A stretch of 64,000 nt of DNA. Origin: Sphingomonas panni (lineage in GTDB: Bacteria; Pseudomonadota; Alphaproteobacteria; Sphingomonadales; Sphingomonadaceae). The notes under the pieces are model-generated. The model was not told where the DNA came from and searched no databases. It saw only the letters and a list, made by a program, of their open reading frames with translations. The stretch covers positions 186,001 through 250,000 of the forward strand of contig NZ_JAKREU010000007.1 of NCBI RefSeq assembly GCF_022664435.1, in the 5' to 3' direction. Within the stretch, counting starts at the first letter, position 1, and each line of letters starts with the position of its first letter. Shown in pieces: positions 52,784 to 62,334 of this stretch. The translations under genes and the position numbers were made by a program.

Positions 52784-54159
52784 TGCCGCATCGCCCGGTC
52801 CCGCGCCGACAGCGATTCCTGGATCGGCCCCTTCTGCCCCGGGTAGCGTCCCGATTTCGGTTCCATCGTCACCAGATCCCACTCCCCCTCGACGAACGGT
52901 GCCGTGGTCGGCACCGGATGGGGATATTCGCTGACCTGGCGTTCGTCGTCGATGATCTTTCCGCGCCCCTCGGCGACGAAGAACAGCACGCGGATATCGT
53001 CGGCATCGCGGTCCCATGGCCGCGCACCGGCATTCGCCAGCACATGCGTCTCGACATCCTGCGCCGGCAGCACGGGCAGCCCGGTCGGCCAGACCGGCGG
53101 GGTCTTCGCCTCGATCAGCTTCGCCCGCGTGAACCCATAACGTCCGAACATCGGCAGCGGATTGCCATGCTTGTCGACCGCGACGTTATCGCGCCCGTGA
53201 TAGCGCAGGTCGCCATCGCCGCCGAGCATCAGGAACGGCAGGTTCGCATCGGTCGACGGCCCGGCGCGCATGACGTTGCCGACCGCCGACAGCTTGCCCT
53301 CCTGATATTCGTGCCCGGCCCATTCCAGCGCCATCAGGTTGTAATGCACCGCGCGCGTGCCGGGATCGTAGATCAGGTTGTTGACCACCGCCGCCTGCAC
53401 CCCGCCTTTCAGCAGCGGGCTGCGCTCGACATTATGGGCATAGATGTTGCGCCAGATCAGCACGTTGGTGGCGTTGTCGTGGATCAGCGACCCCTTGCTA
53501 TGCTCGCCCTTGGGATGGCTCGCGTCCGCCAGCCCCTCCGACAGCAGATTGTAGCTGAAGGTGATGTCGTGGCTGGTTCCGCGCCGCCAGTCGTCGGGCG
53601 TCGTGCCGGCGAAGCGCGGGCCGGAGGCGGAGAGATTTTCGTCCAGCGCCCAGCTCATCGTGCAATGGTCGACGATGACGTTGTGCGCCGACACGGTGTT
53701 CATCGCATCGACCTCCCATCCCGACCGCTTGGGCTGTCCGTCGAGGCCGGGCCGCACGCGCAGGTGCCGGACGATCACGTCATGCGCGCGAATGTCGATC
53801 CCGCCGCGGATCAGCGTGATGCCCGGCGACGGCGCGGTCTGTCCGGCGATCGTCAGATAGGGTTCGGTGATGGTCAGCGTCGAGCGGCCCAGATCGATGA
53901 CCCCGCCGACCTCGAACACGATGATGCGCGGGCCTTTCGTTTCCAGCGCTTCCTTGAACGATCCGGGGCCGTCGGCGGCCAGTGTCGTGACGCGCAGGAT
54001 GCGCCCGCCGCGCCCGCCGGGCGTCACCGCCGCCCAGCCCTGCGCCCCCGGAAACGCGCTAACCCCCGAAGAGGCCGCGACATTTTGCGCGGACGCGACC
54101 GGCGCGGTCATTGCGAACGGCAGCAGGCCACACAGGGCCAGGGCGATCCGTCGGTTCAT
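52780..54159 (-). CDS. Secreted pectate lyase (PL1-like)
   Basis: 459 residues. GGAGAGGAAA precedes ATG 54159. A Sec signal peptide ends near APVASAQ. The right-handed beta-helix fold of pectate lyases is indicated by FPGAQGWAAVTPGGRGG, DGPGSFKEALETKGPRIIVF, VGGVIDLGRSTLTI, DVIVRHLRVRPG and VIVDHCTMSWALDENLS, the last being the usual Ca-site/active-site region. It should cleave polygalacturonate or oligogalacturonates by beta-elimination in the periplasm or outside. It heads a two-gene unit with the ThuA protein and diverges from the TonB receptor; an operator-like site lies between. Confidence 0.9.
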   Translation of the reverse strand: MNRRIALALCGLLPFAMTAPVASAQNVAASSGVSAFPGAQGWAAVTPGGRGGRILRVTTLAADGPGSFKEALETKGPRIIVFEVGGVIDLGRSTLTITEPYLTIAGQTAPSPGITLIRGGIDIRAHDVIVRHLRVRPGLDGQPKRSGWEVDAMNTVSAHNVIVDHCTMSWALDENLSASGPRFAGTTPDDWRRGTSHDITFSYNLLSEGLADASHPKGEHSKGSLIHDNATNVLIWRNIYAHNVERSPLLKGGVQAAVVNNLIYDPGTRAVHYNLMALEWAGHEYQEGKLSAVGNVMRAGPSTDANLPFLMLGGDGDLRYHGRDNVAVDKHGNPLPMFGRYGFTRAKLIEAKTPPVWPTGLPVLPAQDVETHVLANAGARPWDRDADDIRVLFFVAEGRGKIIDDERQVSEYPHPVPTTAPFVEGEWDLVTMEPKSGRYPGQKGPIQESLSARDRAMRQ

Positions 54160-54217
54160 ATCGATTTCCTCTCCGAGCGCTTCTTGACAGCTTCGTCGTG
54201 ACGGCACAATGTCGCGT

Positions 54218-54231
54218 TGACACCGGTTTCT
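54218..54231. promoter_or_regulatory. LacI-type operator-like site 3
   Basis: TGACACCGGTTTCT in the divergent gap between the pectate lyase (-) and TonB receptor (+) genes. One mismatch to the complement of site 1 at 49045-49060. Confidence 0.6.
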
Positions 54232-54393
54232 CAAGCCGAAAACGGCAAAACCGGATTCCTGCGGTGGCTCATCCCATTGCGGGGAGGATCGACGGAGGTA
54301 CGGGCCGAACCGGGACCCGTGCCGCCGACAGGCTGGATGGCCGGCGGGGTGACGAAATGCCCCCGGTGTCATCGCGCAGGGAGAGGGATTGCC

Positions 54394-57231
54394 ATGAAAC
54401 TTCGCACCGACCGCCATATCGTCCGCGCGCTGCTCGCCGCGACGTCGCTGATCGCCGTTGCCGGCGCTGCCCACGCACAGGATGCACCCGCCCCCGCCGA
54501 TCCGGTGCAGACCGCCGAGGATGCCGAGGGCGAGATCGTCGTCACCGGCTTTCGCGCGTCGCTGAACGCCGCGTTGAACGTGAAGCGTACCTCGGTCGGC
54601 GCGGTCGATGCGATCGTGGCGGAGGATATCGCGAAGTTCCCCGACCAGAATCTCGCCGAATCGTTGCAGCGCATTCCCGGCATCGCGATTCAGCGCGACG
54701 GCGGCGAGGGCCGCGCGATCACCGTCCGGGGCCTCGGCGCGCAATTCACCCGCGTCCGCGTCAACGGGCTGGAAACGGTCACCACGTCGAGCGACGGTGC
54801 CTCGGCCAATCGCGACCGCTCGTTCGATTTCAACGTGTTCGCCTCCGAACTGTTCAGCTCGATCGTGGTCCACAAGACCGCCTCGGCCGATCTGGACGAA
54901 GGGTCGCTGGGCGCGGTCGTCGACCTGAACACCGGCAATCCGCTGGCCGGCAAGACCGGCGTGACCGTCGCCGCCTCCGCGGTCGCCAATTACAACGACC
55001 TGTCGAAGACGGTCGGCCCGCGCTTTGCCGGGCTGATCGGGTGGAAGTCGCCCGATGGCACCTTGGGCGCGTCGGTGTCGGTCGCGTACCAAGACACGGT
55101 CACCAAGGAGATCGGCAACAACACCGTCCGCTGGGCACAGGCGCGCTTCGATTCGGTCGACGGCACGCGCTGCTGGACCGCGCCGAACCGCGGCGGCACC
55201 TATGTGTCGAGCGCGGCGTGCGACAAGGCGGCGCTGTCGTTCCACCCGCGCATCCCGCGCTATGGCGAAGTGACCCACAGCCGCGAGCGCCTGGGCATTA
55301 CCGGCAGCGTGCAATGGTCGCCGACCGATGCGACCAAGGTGTCGATCGACGGCCTCTATTCGCGCTTCCGTGCCGACCGGCGGGAGAAATGGGGTGAAGT
55401 CCTGCTGCGCTCGAACGAGCGGCAGATCGACGTGCTGAACCCGACCTATGATTCGAACAACAACATGGTGTCGGCGACGCTGAACGACGCATGGGTCCGC
55501 ACCGAGCATTTCTTCCGCCAGTCGCAGACCGAATTCTACCAGATCGGCGGCACCTGGGATCAGGACGTCACCGACACGTTCCGCTTCACCCTACTCGGCG
55601 GCTATTCCAAGTCCGACGCCAGCGTGCCGGTCGAAACGACCCTGGTGTTCGACGACCGCGATGCGCAGGGCTATCGCTACGATTACAGCGACAAGAATTC
55701 ACCGCTGCTCGCCTTCGGCACCAGCGTCACCGATCCGGCCAATTTCCAGCTGGCCGAAATCCGCGACCGTCCATCGGACGTCGTCAACCAGTTCAAGACC
55801 GCGCAGCTGCGGACCGAATGGGACGTGGCCGAGGGATTCCAGGTCCATGTAGGCGGCATGTGGCGGCGCTATGATTACGACATCACCGCCTTCACCCGCG
55901 ACACGGCGGTATGCGGCAATGGCGGGCGCGATCTCGTGCTGGGCACTATCACCTGTTCGGCCAGCACCGCGTTCGGCCCGAGTGCCGTCTACGGCTTCCA
56001 GGCGACGCCGCAGCTGTCGGAGCTGTTCACGCTGAAGGGCGCGAAGGCCCCGTCGGGCACCACCACCCAGTGGCTGGTCCCGAACCTCGACGCCGCGACG
56101 CAGTTCACCGGGCTGTACAACCGCCCGCTCGCGCTCGACGTCGGCAATAATCGCGGCGTGGTGGAGGAGACGAAGGGCGGCTATCTCCAATTCGATGCAA
56201 AGGGCACGGTCCTCGGCCTCGAATATGCCGCCAATGCCGGCATCCGCTATGTCCGCACCGACCAGTCGTCCTATGGCATCAACAGCGGCGTCAACGTAAC
56301 GGTGAAGCGCGATTACGAGGACTGGCTCCCCTCGATGAACGTTGCGCTCTACCCGACCAGCAACATCATTCTGCGCGGCGCGATCGCCAAGGTCATTACC
56401 CGCCCGTCGCTGGGCAATTTGACGCCCGGCGGATCGGCCGACGGCTTCAACTTCCGCGTGACCAGCGGCAATCCGTTCCTCGAACCGTTCCGCGCGACCA
56501 ATTACGACCTCGCAGCCGAATGGTATTTCGCGCCGCAATCGGCCTTCTCGGTCGCGCTGTTCCGCAAGGATATCGCCAGCTTCCCGGTGGCGGTCACGCG
56601 CAGCGGCACCTTCACCGAAACCGGCCTGTCGCCGTCGGTGCTCGTGCCGTCGTCACCGGCAGCGGTGAACCCGGCGTTGCAGGGACAGGACATCTGGACC
56701 ATCGCCACCACGACCAACGGCAAGGGCGCGACGCTCGACGGGATCGAGATCGCGTTGCAGGCACCGTTCCGCTTCCTGCCCGGCGTACTGCGCAATTTCG
56801 GCGGCATCGTGAACGCGACCTTCGTCCGCTCGGAAGCAGATTATACGCAGCAAGCGCCCGCGACGGTGCCCGGCGGTGCGCTGCCGACCGTGACCCGCAC
56901 CGAAACGCTGTACAATGTGTCGAAGCGGCAGTTCAACGCGACGCTCTATTACGAGGATGCGAAGTTCAGCGCGCGGACCTCGGTCGCCTATCGCGGGCCG
57001 TATGTCGATGGCGGGTCGGGCACCGGCAATATCTTCGAAGGCTATGATTCGATCGCCAACGTCGATGCGTCGATCCGTTACAAGCTGACCGACTTCCTCG
57101 AATTGTCGCTGGAGGGGACGAACCTGACCGACGCCTATCGCCGCCGGATCGTCGACGTCGATGCCCGCCGCAATTACGAGAACAACCATTTCGGTCGCAC
57201 GCTGCTGGTCGGTGCGCGGGTCAAGATGTGA
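54394..57231 (+). CDS. TonB-dependent receptor, probable oligosaccharide importer
   Basis: 945 residues from ATG 54394, preceded by AGAGGGA. A signal peptide ends near GAAHAQ; the TonB-box region is GEIVVTGFRASLNAALNVKR. The plug motif VDAIVAEDIAKFPDQNLAES and RIPGIAIQRDGGEGRAITVRG are typical of the receptors of Caulobacter and sphingomonads that import plant-derived oligosaccharides (TIGR01782-like class). The barrel ends LLVGARVKM; a terminal Met is less usual than Phe. The GH43 gene follows with a GTGA overlap. Likely imports pectin or arabinan/xylan fragments. Confidence 0.93.
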   Translation: MKLRTDRHIVRALLAATSLIAVAGAAHAQDAPAPADPVQTAEDAEGEIVVTGFRASLNAALNVKRTSVGAVDAIVAEDIAKFPDQNLAESLQRIPGIAIQRDGGEGRAITVRGLGAQFTRVRVNGLETVTTSSDGASANRDRSFDFNVFASELFSSIVVHKTASADLDEGSLGAVVDLNTGNPLAGKTGVTVAASAVANYNDLSKTVGPRFAGLIGWKSPDGTLGASVSVAYQDTVTKEIGNNTVRWAQARFDSVDGTRCWTAPNRGGTYVSSAACDKAALSFHPRIPRYGEVTHSRERLGITGSVQWSPTDATKVSIDGLYSRFRADRREKWGEVLLRSNERQIDVLNPTYDSNNNMVSATLNDAWVRTEHFFRQSQTEFYQIGGTWDQDVTDTFRFTLLGGYSKSDASVPVETTLVFDDRDAQGYRYDYSDKNSPLLAFGTSVTDPANFQLAEIRDRPSDVVNQFKTAQLRTEWDVAEGFQVHVGGMWRRYDYDITAFTRDTAVCGNGGRDLVLGTITCSASTAFGPSAVYGFQATPQLSELFTLKGAKAPSGTTTQWLVPNLDAATQFTGLYNRPLALDVGNNRGVVEETKGGYLQFDAKGTVLGLEYAANAGIRYVRTDQSSYGINSGVNVTVKRDYEDWLPSMNVALYPTSNIILRGAIAKVITRPSLGNLTPGGSADGFNFRVTSGNPFLEPFRATNYDLAAEWYFAPQSAFSVALFRKDIASFPVAVTRSGTFTETGLSPSVLVPSSPAAVNPALQGQDIWTIATTTNGKGATLDGIEIALQAPFRFLPGVLRNFGGIVNATFVRSEADYTQQAPATVPGGALPTVTRTETLYNVSKRQFNATLYYEDAKFSARTSVAYRGPYVDGGSGTGNIFEGYDSIANVDASIRYKLTDFLELSLEGTNLTDAYRRRIVDVDARRNYENNHFGRTLLVGARVKM

Positions 57232-58814
57232 GCGACTTCTCGCGGCGCGGAGTCATGGCGGGCGCGGCGCTGGGCGGCGCGCTCTCCGCGCTGCCCGCCA
57301 CGGGACTGGCGGCTCCGGTCGCCGCCCCCACGCCCCGGCGCGGCTATGATAACCAGCGGATCGCCGATCTGGGCGACGGGCGCTTTCTCAATCCGCTGAT
57401 GGCCGGCGACCATCCCGATCCGACGATCCTGAAGGATGGTCGCGATTATTACATGACCTTCTCCACCTTCGATTCCTATCCGGGGCTGGTCATCTGGCAT
57501 TCGCGCGATCTGGTGAACTGGACCCCGCGCACGGCGGCGCTCAGGACCAATATCGGGTCGGTCTGGGCGCCCGAGCTGACGAAGCATAAAGGGCGCTACT
57601 ATCTCTACGTGCCCACCAAGAACCCGACGACCAGCTGGGTGATCTGGGCCGATCACATCGATGGCCCATGGTCCGAACCGATCGACCTGAAGCTGCATGA
57701 TCATATCGATCCGGGCCATGTGGTGGGGGAGGACGGGTCGCGCTGGCTGTTCCTGTCGGGCGGCGACCACATTCGCCTGTCCGACGACGGCCTGTCGACG
57801 ATGGGGCAGGTCGAGCATGTCTACGACCCGTGGCGCTATCCCGACAGCTGGGACGTCGAAGGGTTCAGCCCGGAAGGACCGAAGGTCACGCGGCGCGGCG
57901 ACTGGTTCTACCTCGTCACGGCGGTGGGCGGCACGGCGGGGCCGCCCACCGGCCATATGGTGATCGCCGCCCGCTCGCGGTCGATCCATGGGCCGTGGGA
58001 GCATCATCCCGGCAACCCGATCGTCCGCACGACCTCGCGCGACGAAAAATGGTGGTCGCGCGGCCATGCGACGTTGGTCGAGGGGCCGGACGGCAGCTGG
58101 TGGTCGGTCTACCACGGCTATGAAAACGGCTATTGGACGCTGGGGCGACAGGCGTTGCTCGATCCGGTCGAATGGACTCCCGATGGCTGGTTCCGCATGG
58201 CCGGCGGCGACCTGTCCCGCCCGCTGCCCAAGCCGCGCGGCGGACAGGCGGTGCGCCACGGCCAGCCGCTGTCCGATGATTTTACGACGCTGGCGCTCGG
58301 CACCAAATGGAACTTCTTCCGCCCCACGCCGGAGGATCGCGCGCGGGCAAGGGTGCAGGATGGCGTGCTGCTGCTCGATGCGCGGGGCAAGGCACCGTCG
58401 GACGGCGCGCCGCTGCTGCTGATCGCGGGCGACACAAGCTATCGCTTCGAATGCGATATCGAGATCGCCTCCGGTGGCACCGCCGGGCTGATCCTGTTCT
58501 ACGACGACAGGCTCTATTGCGGCCTCGGCTTCGACGAACAGCGTTTCGTCACCCACCAATATGGCATCGAACGCGGGCGGCCCGCGAACCCACTTGGCCG
58601 CCGGATGCGGATGCGCGTCACCAACGACCGTCATATCGTGTCCTTCCACACCAGCGGCGACGGCGGCACGACGTGGCAGCGGTTCGACCGGGGGATGGAG
58701 GTGTCGGGCTATCACCACAATGTCCGCGGCGGCTTCCTGATGCTGCGGCCGGGGCTGTATTCGGCGGGTGCCGGCACCGCCCGCTTCCGCGACTTCCGGT
58801 TCACGGCGCTGTAG
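57228..58814 (+). CDS. Tat-exported GH43 family glycosidase
   Basis: 528 residues from GTG 57228 in a GTGA overlap with the receptor stop. The N-terminus FSRRGVMAGAALGGALSALP is a twin-arginine (Tat) signal. The five-bladed propeller begins with NPLMAGDHPDPTILKDG (catalytic base Asp near residue 61), then WAPELTKHKGRYYLYVP and WDVEGFSPEGPKV with the acidic residues expected for GH43. From about residue 330 a C-terminal beta-sandwich domain resembles the GH43_C2/concanavalin-like module. Activity is likely beta-xylosidase or alpha-L-arabinofuranosidase/arabinanase; sequence alone cannot decide. Confidence 0.9.
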   Translation: MSDFSRRGVMAGAALGGALSALPATGLAAPVAAPTPRRGYDNQRIADLGDGRFLNPLMAGDHPDPTILKDGRDYYMTFSTFDSYPGLVIWHSRDLVNWTPRTAALRTNIGSVWAPELTKHKGRYYLYVPTKNPTTSWVIWADHIDGPWSEPIDLKLHDHIDPGHVVGEDGSRWLFLSGGDHIRLSDDGLSTMGQVEHVYDPWRYPDSWDVEGFSPEGPKVTRRGDWFYLVTAVGGTAGPPTGHMVIAARSRSIHGPWEHHPGNPIVRTTSRDEKWWSRGHATLVEGPDGSWWSVYHGYENGYWTLGRQALLDPVEWTPDGWFRMAGGDLSRPLPKPRGGQAVRHGQPLSDDFTTLALGTKWNFFRPTPEDRARARVQDGVLLLDARGKAPSDGAPLLLIAGDTSYRFECDIEIASGGTAGLILFYDDRLYCGLGFDEQRFVTHQYGIERGRPANPLGRRMRMRVTNDRHIVSFHTSGDGGTTWQRFDRGMEVSGYHHNVRGGFLMLRPGLYSAGAGTARFRDFRFTAL

Positions 58815-58836
58815 GGAAGAGGAGGCGCAAAAAAAG

Positions 58837-58919
58837 CGTCACCCCAGCGAAGGCTGGGGTCTCAACCGGCTCTTGTCCCGTGCTATCACCGGGAGATCCC
58901 AGCCTTCGCTGGGATGACG
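58837..58919. repeat. Palindromic repeat pair, family B
   Basis: CGTCACCCCAGCGAAGGCTG continuing GGGTCTC faces GAGATCCCAGCCTTCGCTGG ending GATGACG. It lies between the GH43 gene and the MHS transporter gene, after a run of seven or eight A residues. Confidence 0.85.
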
Positions 58920-59016
58920 GTCGTGGCGAAATTCCCTCACCGCCCCCGTACGCATTACCGAACCGGCTTGCCCCCCGTCCGATAACCGGCCACCACCGCC
59001 CTCGAAGGGAATGGCG

Positions 59017-60279
59017 ATGCACGACGACGGCACGCGACACGGCATTTCGCGGCGGTCGATGGGGATCGCGGCCTTTTCGACGGTCGTCGAATGGTACGAC
59101 TTCACCCTCTACCTCTATCTCGCCACGCTGTTGTCGCGGGTATTCTATGGCGGGGGCGCGGCGTCGCTGGCGGTGACGCTGGGCGGGTTCGCGGTGTCCT
59201 ATCTGATGCGGCCGCTGGGTGCGCTGGCGTTCGGGCAGGTCGGCGACCGGTTCGGGCGGCGGCGGATGATGCTGCTGTCGATGGCATTGATGACCTTCGC
59301 CATGCTCGGCATCGCGCTGCTGCCGACGCGCGCCGCGATCGGGCCGGCGGCGGGGTGGCTGTTGCTGGCGCTTCGCTGCGTCATGGCCTTCTCGGTCGGG
59401 GGCGAATATACCGGGGTCGTCGCCTATCTCTACGAAGGGGCGCGCCCGAACCGGCGCGGGCTGGTCACCTCCTCGGCCTCGGCCGCCAGCGAAGTCGGCG
59501 GATTGCTGGCGGTCGGCATCTCGGCGGCGGTCGTCTCGGCGCTGCCCACCGCACAGCTGGAGGCGTGGGGCTGGCGCATCCCCTTCTTCCTCGGTGCCGC
59601 ACTGGCGGCGACCATCGGCATCGCGCGATCGACGTTGCAGGAATCGCCCGAGTTCGAGCGACAGCAACGCGACGGGTCGGTGCCCGCGAACCCGATCGGC
59701 CATGCGCTGACCCACCACCGCGCCGCCATCGCGCGGGGCTTCGCGATTTCGGCGCTGGGGTCGATCACCTATTATGTCGGCATCGTCTATGTCCCCTCGT
59801 TCCTGACCAGTACCGGTGCGATGGGCGAAGGCGCGGCGCTGTGGCTGGCGACCGCCGCCGCCGTGATGGTGATCGCGGTGACGCCGCTGGTCGGGCTGCT
59901 GTCCGATCATGTCGGGCGCAAGCCGGTGCTGATCGCCATCTGCATCGCCGCCGCGATCCTGCCGATGACGATGTTCGCGTGGATGGCGGGCGCGGGATCG
60001 TCCGCGCTGATCGGCGCGCTGGTGCTGGCGGCATTGGGCGGGGCGATGAGCGCGGTCGGCGCGGTCGCGACTGCCGAGCAACTGCCGGGTGAGGGCCGGC
60101 TCAGCGGGCTGGCGCTGGGCGCGACGGCGGCCACCGCGATCTTCGGCGGGCTGACCCCGCTCGTCTCGCACTGGCTGCTCGAATGGACCGGATGGGTGAT
60201 GGTGCCGGGCGCGATGATCGCGGTCGTCGCGCTGGCGGTCGCCCCGGCGCTGCTCACCCTGCGCGAAGCCCCGCGCTGA
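59017..60279 (+). CDS. MHS-family (metabolite:H+ symporter) MFS transporter
   Basis: 420 residues. The second of two in-frame ATGs (59017) is preferred since GAAGGGA ends six bases before it; the ATG at 59011 directly touches that site. Twelve helices. Marks of the MHS group: STVVEWYDFTLYLYLATLLS in helix 1, GALAFGQVGDRFGRRRMMLL between helices 2 and 3, and FSVGGEYTGVVAYLYEGA. MHS members carry organic acids such as shikimate, alpha-ketoglutarate, proline/betaine or aromatic acids. Its place before a MarR gene and opposite a Rieske oxygenase cluster suggests an aromatic acid. Confidence 0.9.
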   Translation: MHDDGTRHGISRRSMGIAAFSTVVEWYDFTLYLYLATLLSRVFYGGGAASLAVTLGGFAVSYLMRPLGALAFGQVGDRFGRRRMMLLSMALMTFAMLGIALLPTRAAIGPAAGWLLLALRCVMAFSVGGEYTGVVAYLYEGARPNRRGLVTSSASAASEVGGLLAVGISAAVVSALPTAQLEAWGWRIPFFLGAALAATIGIARSTLQESPEFERQQRDGSVPANPIGHALTHHRAAIARGFAISALGSITYYVGIVYVPSFLTSTGAMGEGAALWLATAAAVMVIAVTPLVGLLSDHVGRKPVLIAICIAAAILPMTMFAWMAGAGSSALIGALVLAALGGAMSAVGAVATAEQLPGEGRLSGLALGATAATAIFGGLTPLVSHWLLEWTGWVMVPGAMIAVVALAVAPALLTLREAPR

Positions 60280-60336
60280 AGCCCGATCCGCGATTTGGAT
60301 TTGACGCGGTTCGCGGAACATGGCTTGCCCGTCGCC

Positions 60337-60789
60337 ATGACCGAACCGCACCCCCATACAAGGACGCTCGGCCGGCTGGTCGGCTATCGCCTGCGCCGCG
60401 CCTCCGCCGTCTTTGCCAGCGATTTCGCCGTGACGCTGGAGGGCACCGGCATCCGCCAGATCCCGATGGGCATCCTGGCGGTCGTCGCCGACAATCCGGG
60501 GATCAACCAGGGCACGGTCGGCCGCCTGCTGGGCATCAAGCGCGCCAATATGGTGCCGCTGATCAACGAGTTGATCGAGGCCGGGTTGATCGTCCGCGAA
60601 ACCGACCCGACCGATCGCCGTGCCTTCACCCTCGCTTTGTCGGACGCCGGCACGCAGCTGCTCGCCGAATGCGTCGCCCGGATCGAGGCGCATGAGGAAC
60701 GATTGCTGTCGGACTTCACCGCCGCCGAAAAGGCGACTTTGCTCGACCTGCTGGAACGGATCGAACAGCGGGCGGTGACGACGGACTGA
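60337..60789 (+). CDS. MarR-family transcriptional regulator
   Basis: 150 residues from ATG 60337; no good ribosome site is visible, so an upstream TTG at 60295 remains possible. The winged-helix region is GINQGTVGRLLGIKRANMVP then LIVRETDPTDRRAFTLALSD, with DRR in the wing. MarR regulators commonly repress aromatic catabolic genes and are released by a ligand. It follows the MHS transporter in the same direction (58 bp gap) and ends 4 bp before the convergent ferredoxin gene. Targets probably include the neighbouring O-demethylase-type genes. Confidence 0.9.
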   Translation: MTEPHPHTRTLGRLVGYRLRRASAVFASDFAVTLEGTGIRQIPMGILAVVADNPGINQGTVGRLLGIKRANMVPLINELIEAGLIVRETDPTDRRAFTLALSDAGTQLLAECVARIEAHEERLLSDFTAAEKATLLDLLERIEQRAVTTD

Positions 60790-60793
60790 CCCT

Positions 60794-61102
60794 TCAGTCC
60801 TCCGGCGCGATCGCCACGCGCAGCCCGTCGAACACCGCGATCTGGCACGACAGGCGCGACCGTTCGGTGCGCGTGGGCGATCCGTCGAGCAGGTCGTCCT
60901 CGTCCATCGACATCGGCGGCAACCGGGTCAGGTCGCCGGCATCGACATAGACGTGACAGGTCGCGCACGAACAGCATCCGCCGCAGATCGCCGGCAGTTC
61001 GTCGATCCCGCCATCGCGGATCGCCTCCATCACCGACAGGCCGACCTGCGCGTCGATGGCGCGCACCGATCCGTCGCGCGTGGTTACCGTCAGCATCGGC
61101 AT
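60794..61102 (-). CDS. [2Fe-2S] ferredoxin
   Basis: 102 residues from ATG 61102, which overlaps the reductase stop (TGATG). Plant/adrenodoxin-type cluster ligands: [18 protein letters not shown] near residue 40 provides three of the four cysteines and LSCQ near residue 85 the last. The spacing fits the adrenodoxin/putidaredoxin class that feeds Rieske oxygenases or P450s. It transfers electrons from the flavin reductase encoded next to it to the Rieske oxygenase. Confidence 0.93.
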   Translation of the reverse strand: MPMLTVTTRDGSVRAIDAQVGLSVMEAIRDGGIDELPAICGGCCSCATCHVYVDAGDLTRLPPMSMDEDDLLDGSPTRTERSRLSCQIAVFDGLRVAIAPED

Positions 61103-62334
61103 CACAACAACTCCTTGAGCGGCACGGTGGCATCCGCCAGCCGGTCGCGCGGCGGCGATGCGCCCTGCTCGACCAGCTTGCGCCCCTGCACATAGTCGCG
61201 CGTTACATTGACGCAGTCGAGCGCGATCACCTGCCCCCGCTTCAGATAGACGATCGAAAAGGCGCGCGCGGCCATGTCGCCACGGATCACCGCATCGTCA
61301 TGGCCGATCGACAGCCCGACCGTCTGCAACCGCAGATCATATTGGTTCGACCAGAACCAGGGTAGCGCGCCATGCGGGGCCGCGTCGCCGGTCGCGATCA
61401 GCGTCGCAACGGTCGTCGCCTGATCGTTGGCGTTCTGCACGCTTTCGACGCGAAGAACCGCATCCTCGGCAAAGCGGTTCGCCTGCGCCGCGCAGTCGCC
61501 GATGGCGTAGATATCGGGCAGCGTGGTGCGACACCAAGCATCGACCTCCACCCCATTGCCGCCCGCCGCGCCCGCCGCCAGCAGCGGTTCGACCGCCGGC
61601 ACGATGCCGATGCCGACGATCACCATCCCGCACGCGACCGCGCCGCCATCGGCGGTCCGCACCGACAGCCCACCGGCATCGCCCCGCTCGACGCACTCGA
61701 CCGTCACCCCGGTACGCAGGTCGACGCCCGCCGCGCGATGCTCCGCTTCGTAGAAGGCCGACAGCGGCGCCCCGGCGACCCGCGCCAATACCCGGTCCTG
61801 CGCCTCCAGCAGCGTCACCTGCTTGCCGAACTTGGTCAGCACCGCCGCCGCTTCCAGCCCGATATAGCCGCCGCCGATGATGCAGACCCGCGTCACGGCG
61901 TCCAGTTCGGCCATGATCGCATCGACATCGGCGCGGGTGCGGACGCCATGGATACCGGGCAGGTCGTGCCCGCCGCACGTCAGCCGGCGGGGGCTGCCCC
62001 CGGTCGCCCAGATCATCTGGCCATAGCCGAATGCCGCGCCGCCATCGGTTTCGACCCGGTGCGCCGCGGCATCGATCCGCACGACCCGCTGCCCCAGCAG
62101 CAGCTCGACCGACCGTTCCATCCAGAAGCTTTCGGGACGGATCAGGATGCGATCGAACGCCTTGTCCCCGGCCAGATACTCCTTCGACAAAGGCGGCCGT
62201 TCATAGGGCGGATCGGCTTCGTCGCCCAGGATCGCGATGCTGCCGGCAAACCCCTTTTGCCGCAGCGCGATCGCCGCCTGCGCCCCGCCATGGCCACCGC
62301 CGACGATCAGCACGTCGAACCGACGCTCGCTCAT
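61102..62334 (-). CDS. FAD-dependent ferredoxin reductase
   Basis: 410 residues. The FAD Rossmann motif [15 protein letters not shown] is at residues 7-21; a second, NAD-binding Rossmann motif [17 protein letters not shown] lies near residue 148, and [11 protein letters not shown] near 275 is the FAD-pyrophosphate site. [12 protein letters not shown] is characteristic of the ferredoxin reductases of oxygenase systems (BphA4, putidaredoxin reductase type). It oxidises NAD(P)H and reduces the ferredoxin. The ATG overlaps the oxygenase stop (ATGA). Confidence 0.95.
   Translation of the reverse strand: MSERRFDVLIVGGGHGGAQAAIALRQKGFAGSIAILGDEADPPYERPPLSKEYLAGDKAFDRILIRPESFWMERSVELLLGQRVVRIDAAAHRVETDGGAAFGYGQMIWATGGSPRRLTCGGHDLPGIHGVRTRADVDAIMAELDAVTRVCIIGGGYIGLEAAAVLTKFGKQVTLLEAQDRVLARVAGAPLSAFYEAEHRAAGVDLRTGVTVECVERGDAGGLSVRTADGGAVACGMVIVGIGIVPAVEPLLAAGAAGGNGVEVDAWCRTTLPDIYAIGDCAAQANRFAEDAVLRVESVQNANDQATTVATLIATGDAAPHGALPWFWSNQYDLRLQTVGLSIGHDDAVIRGDMAARAFSIVYLKRGQVIALDCVNVTRDYVQGRKLVEQGASPPRDRLADATVPLKELL

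Noticed and set aside
54217..54393. N-terminal extension of the TonB receptor at 54394
   Set aside because: It would put 59 residues before a clear signal peptide and run over the operator-like site; AGAGGGA is placed correctly for ATG 54394.
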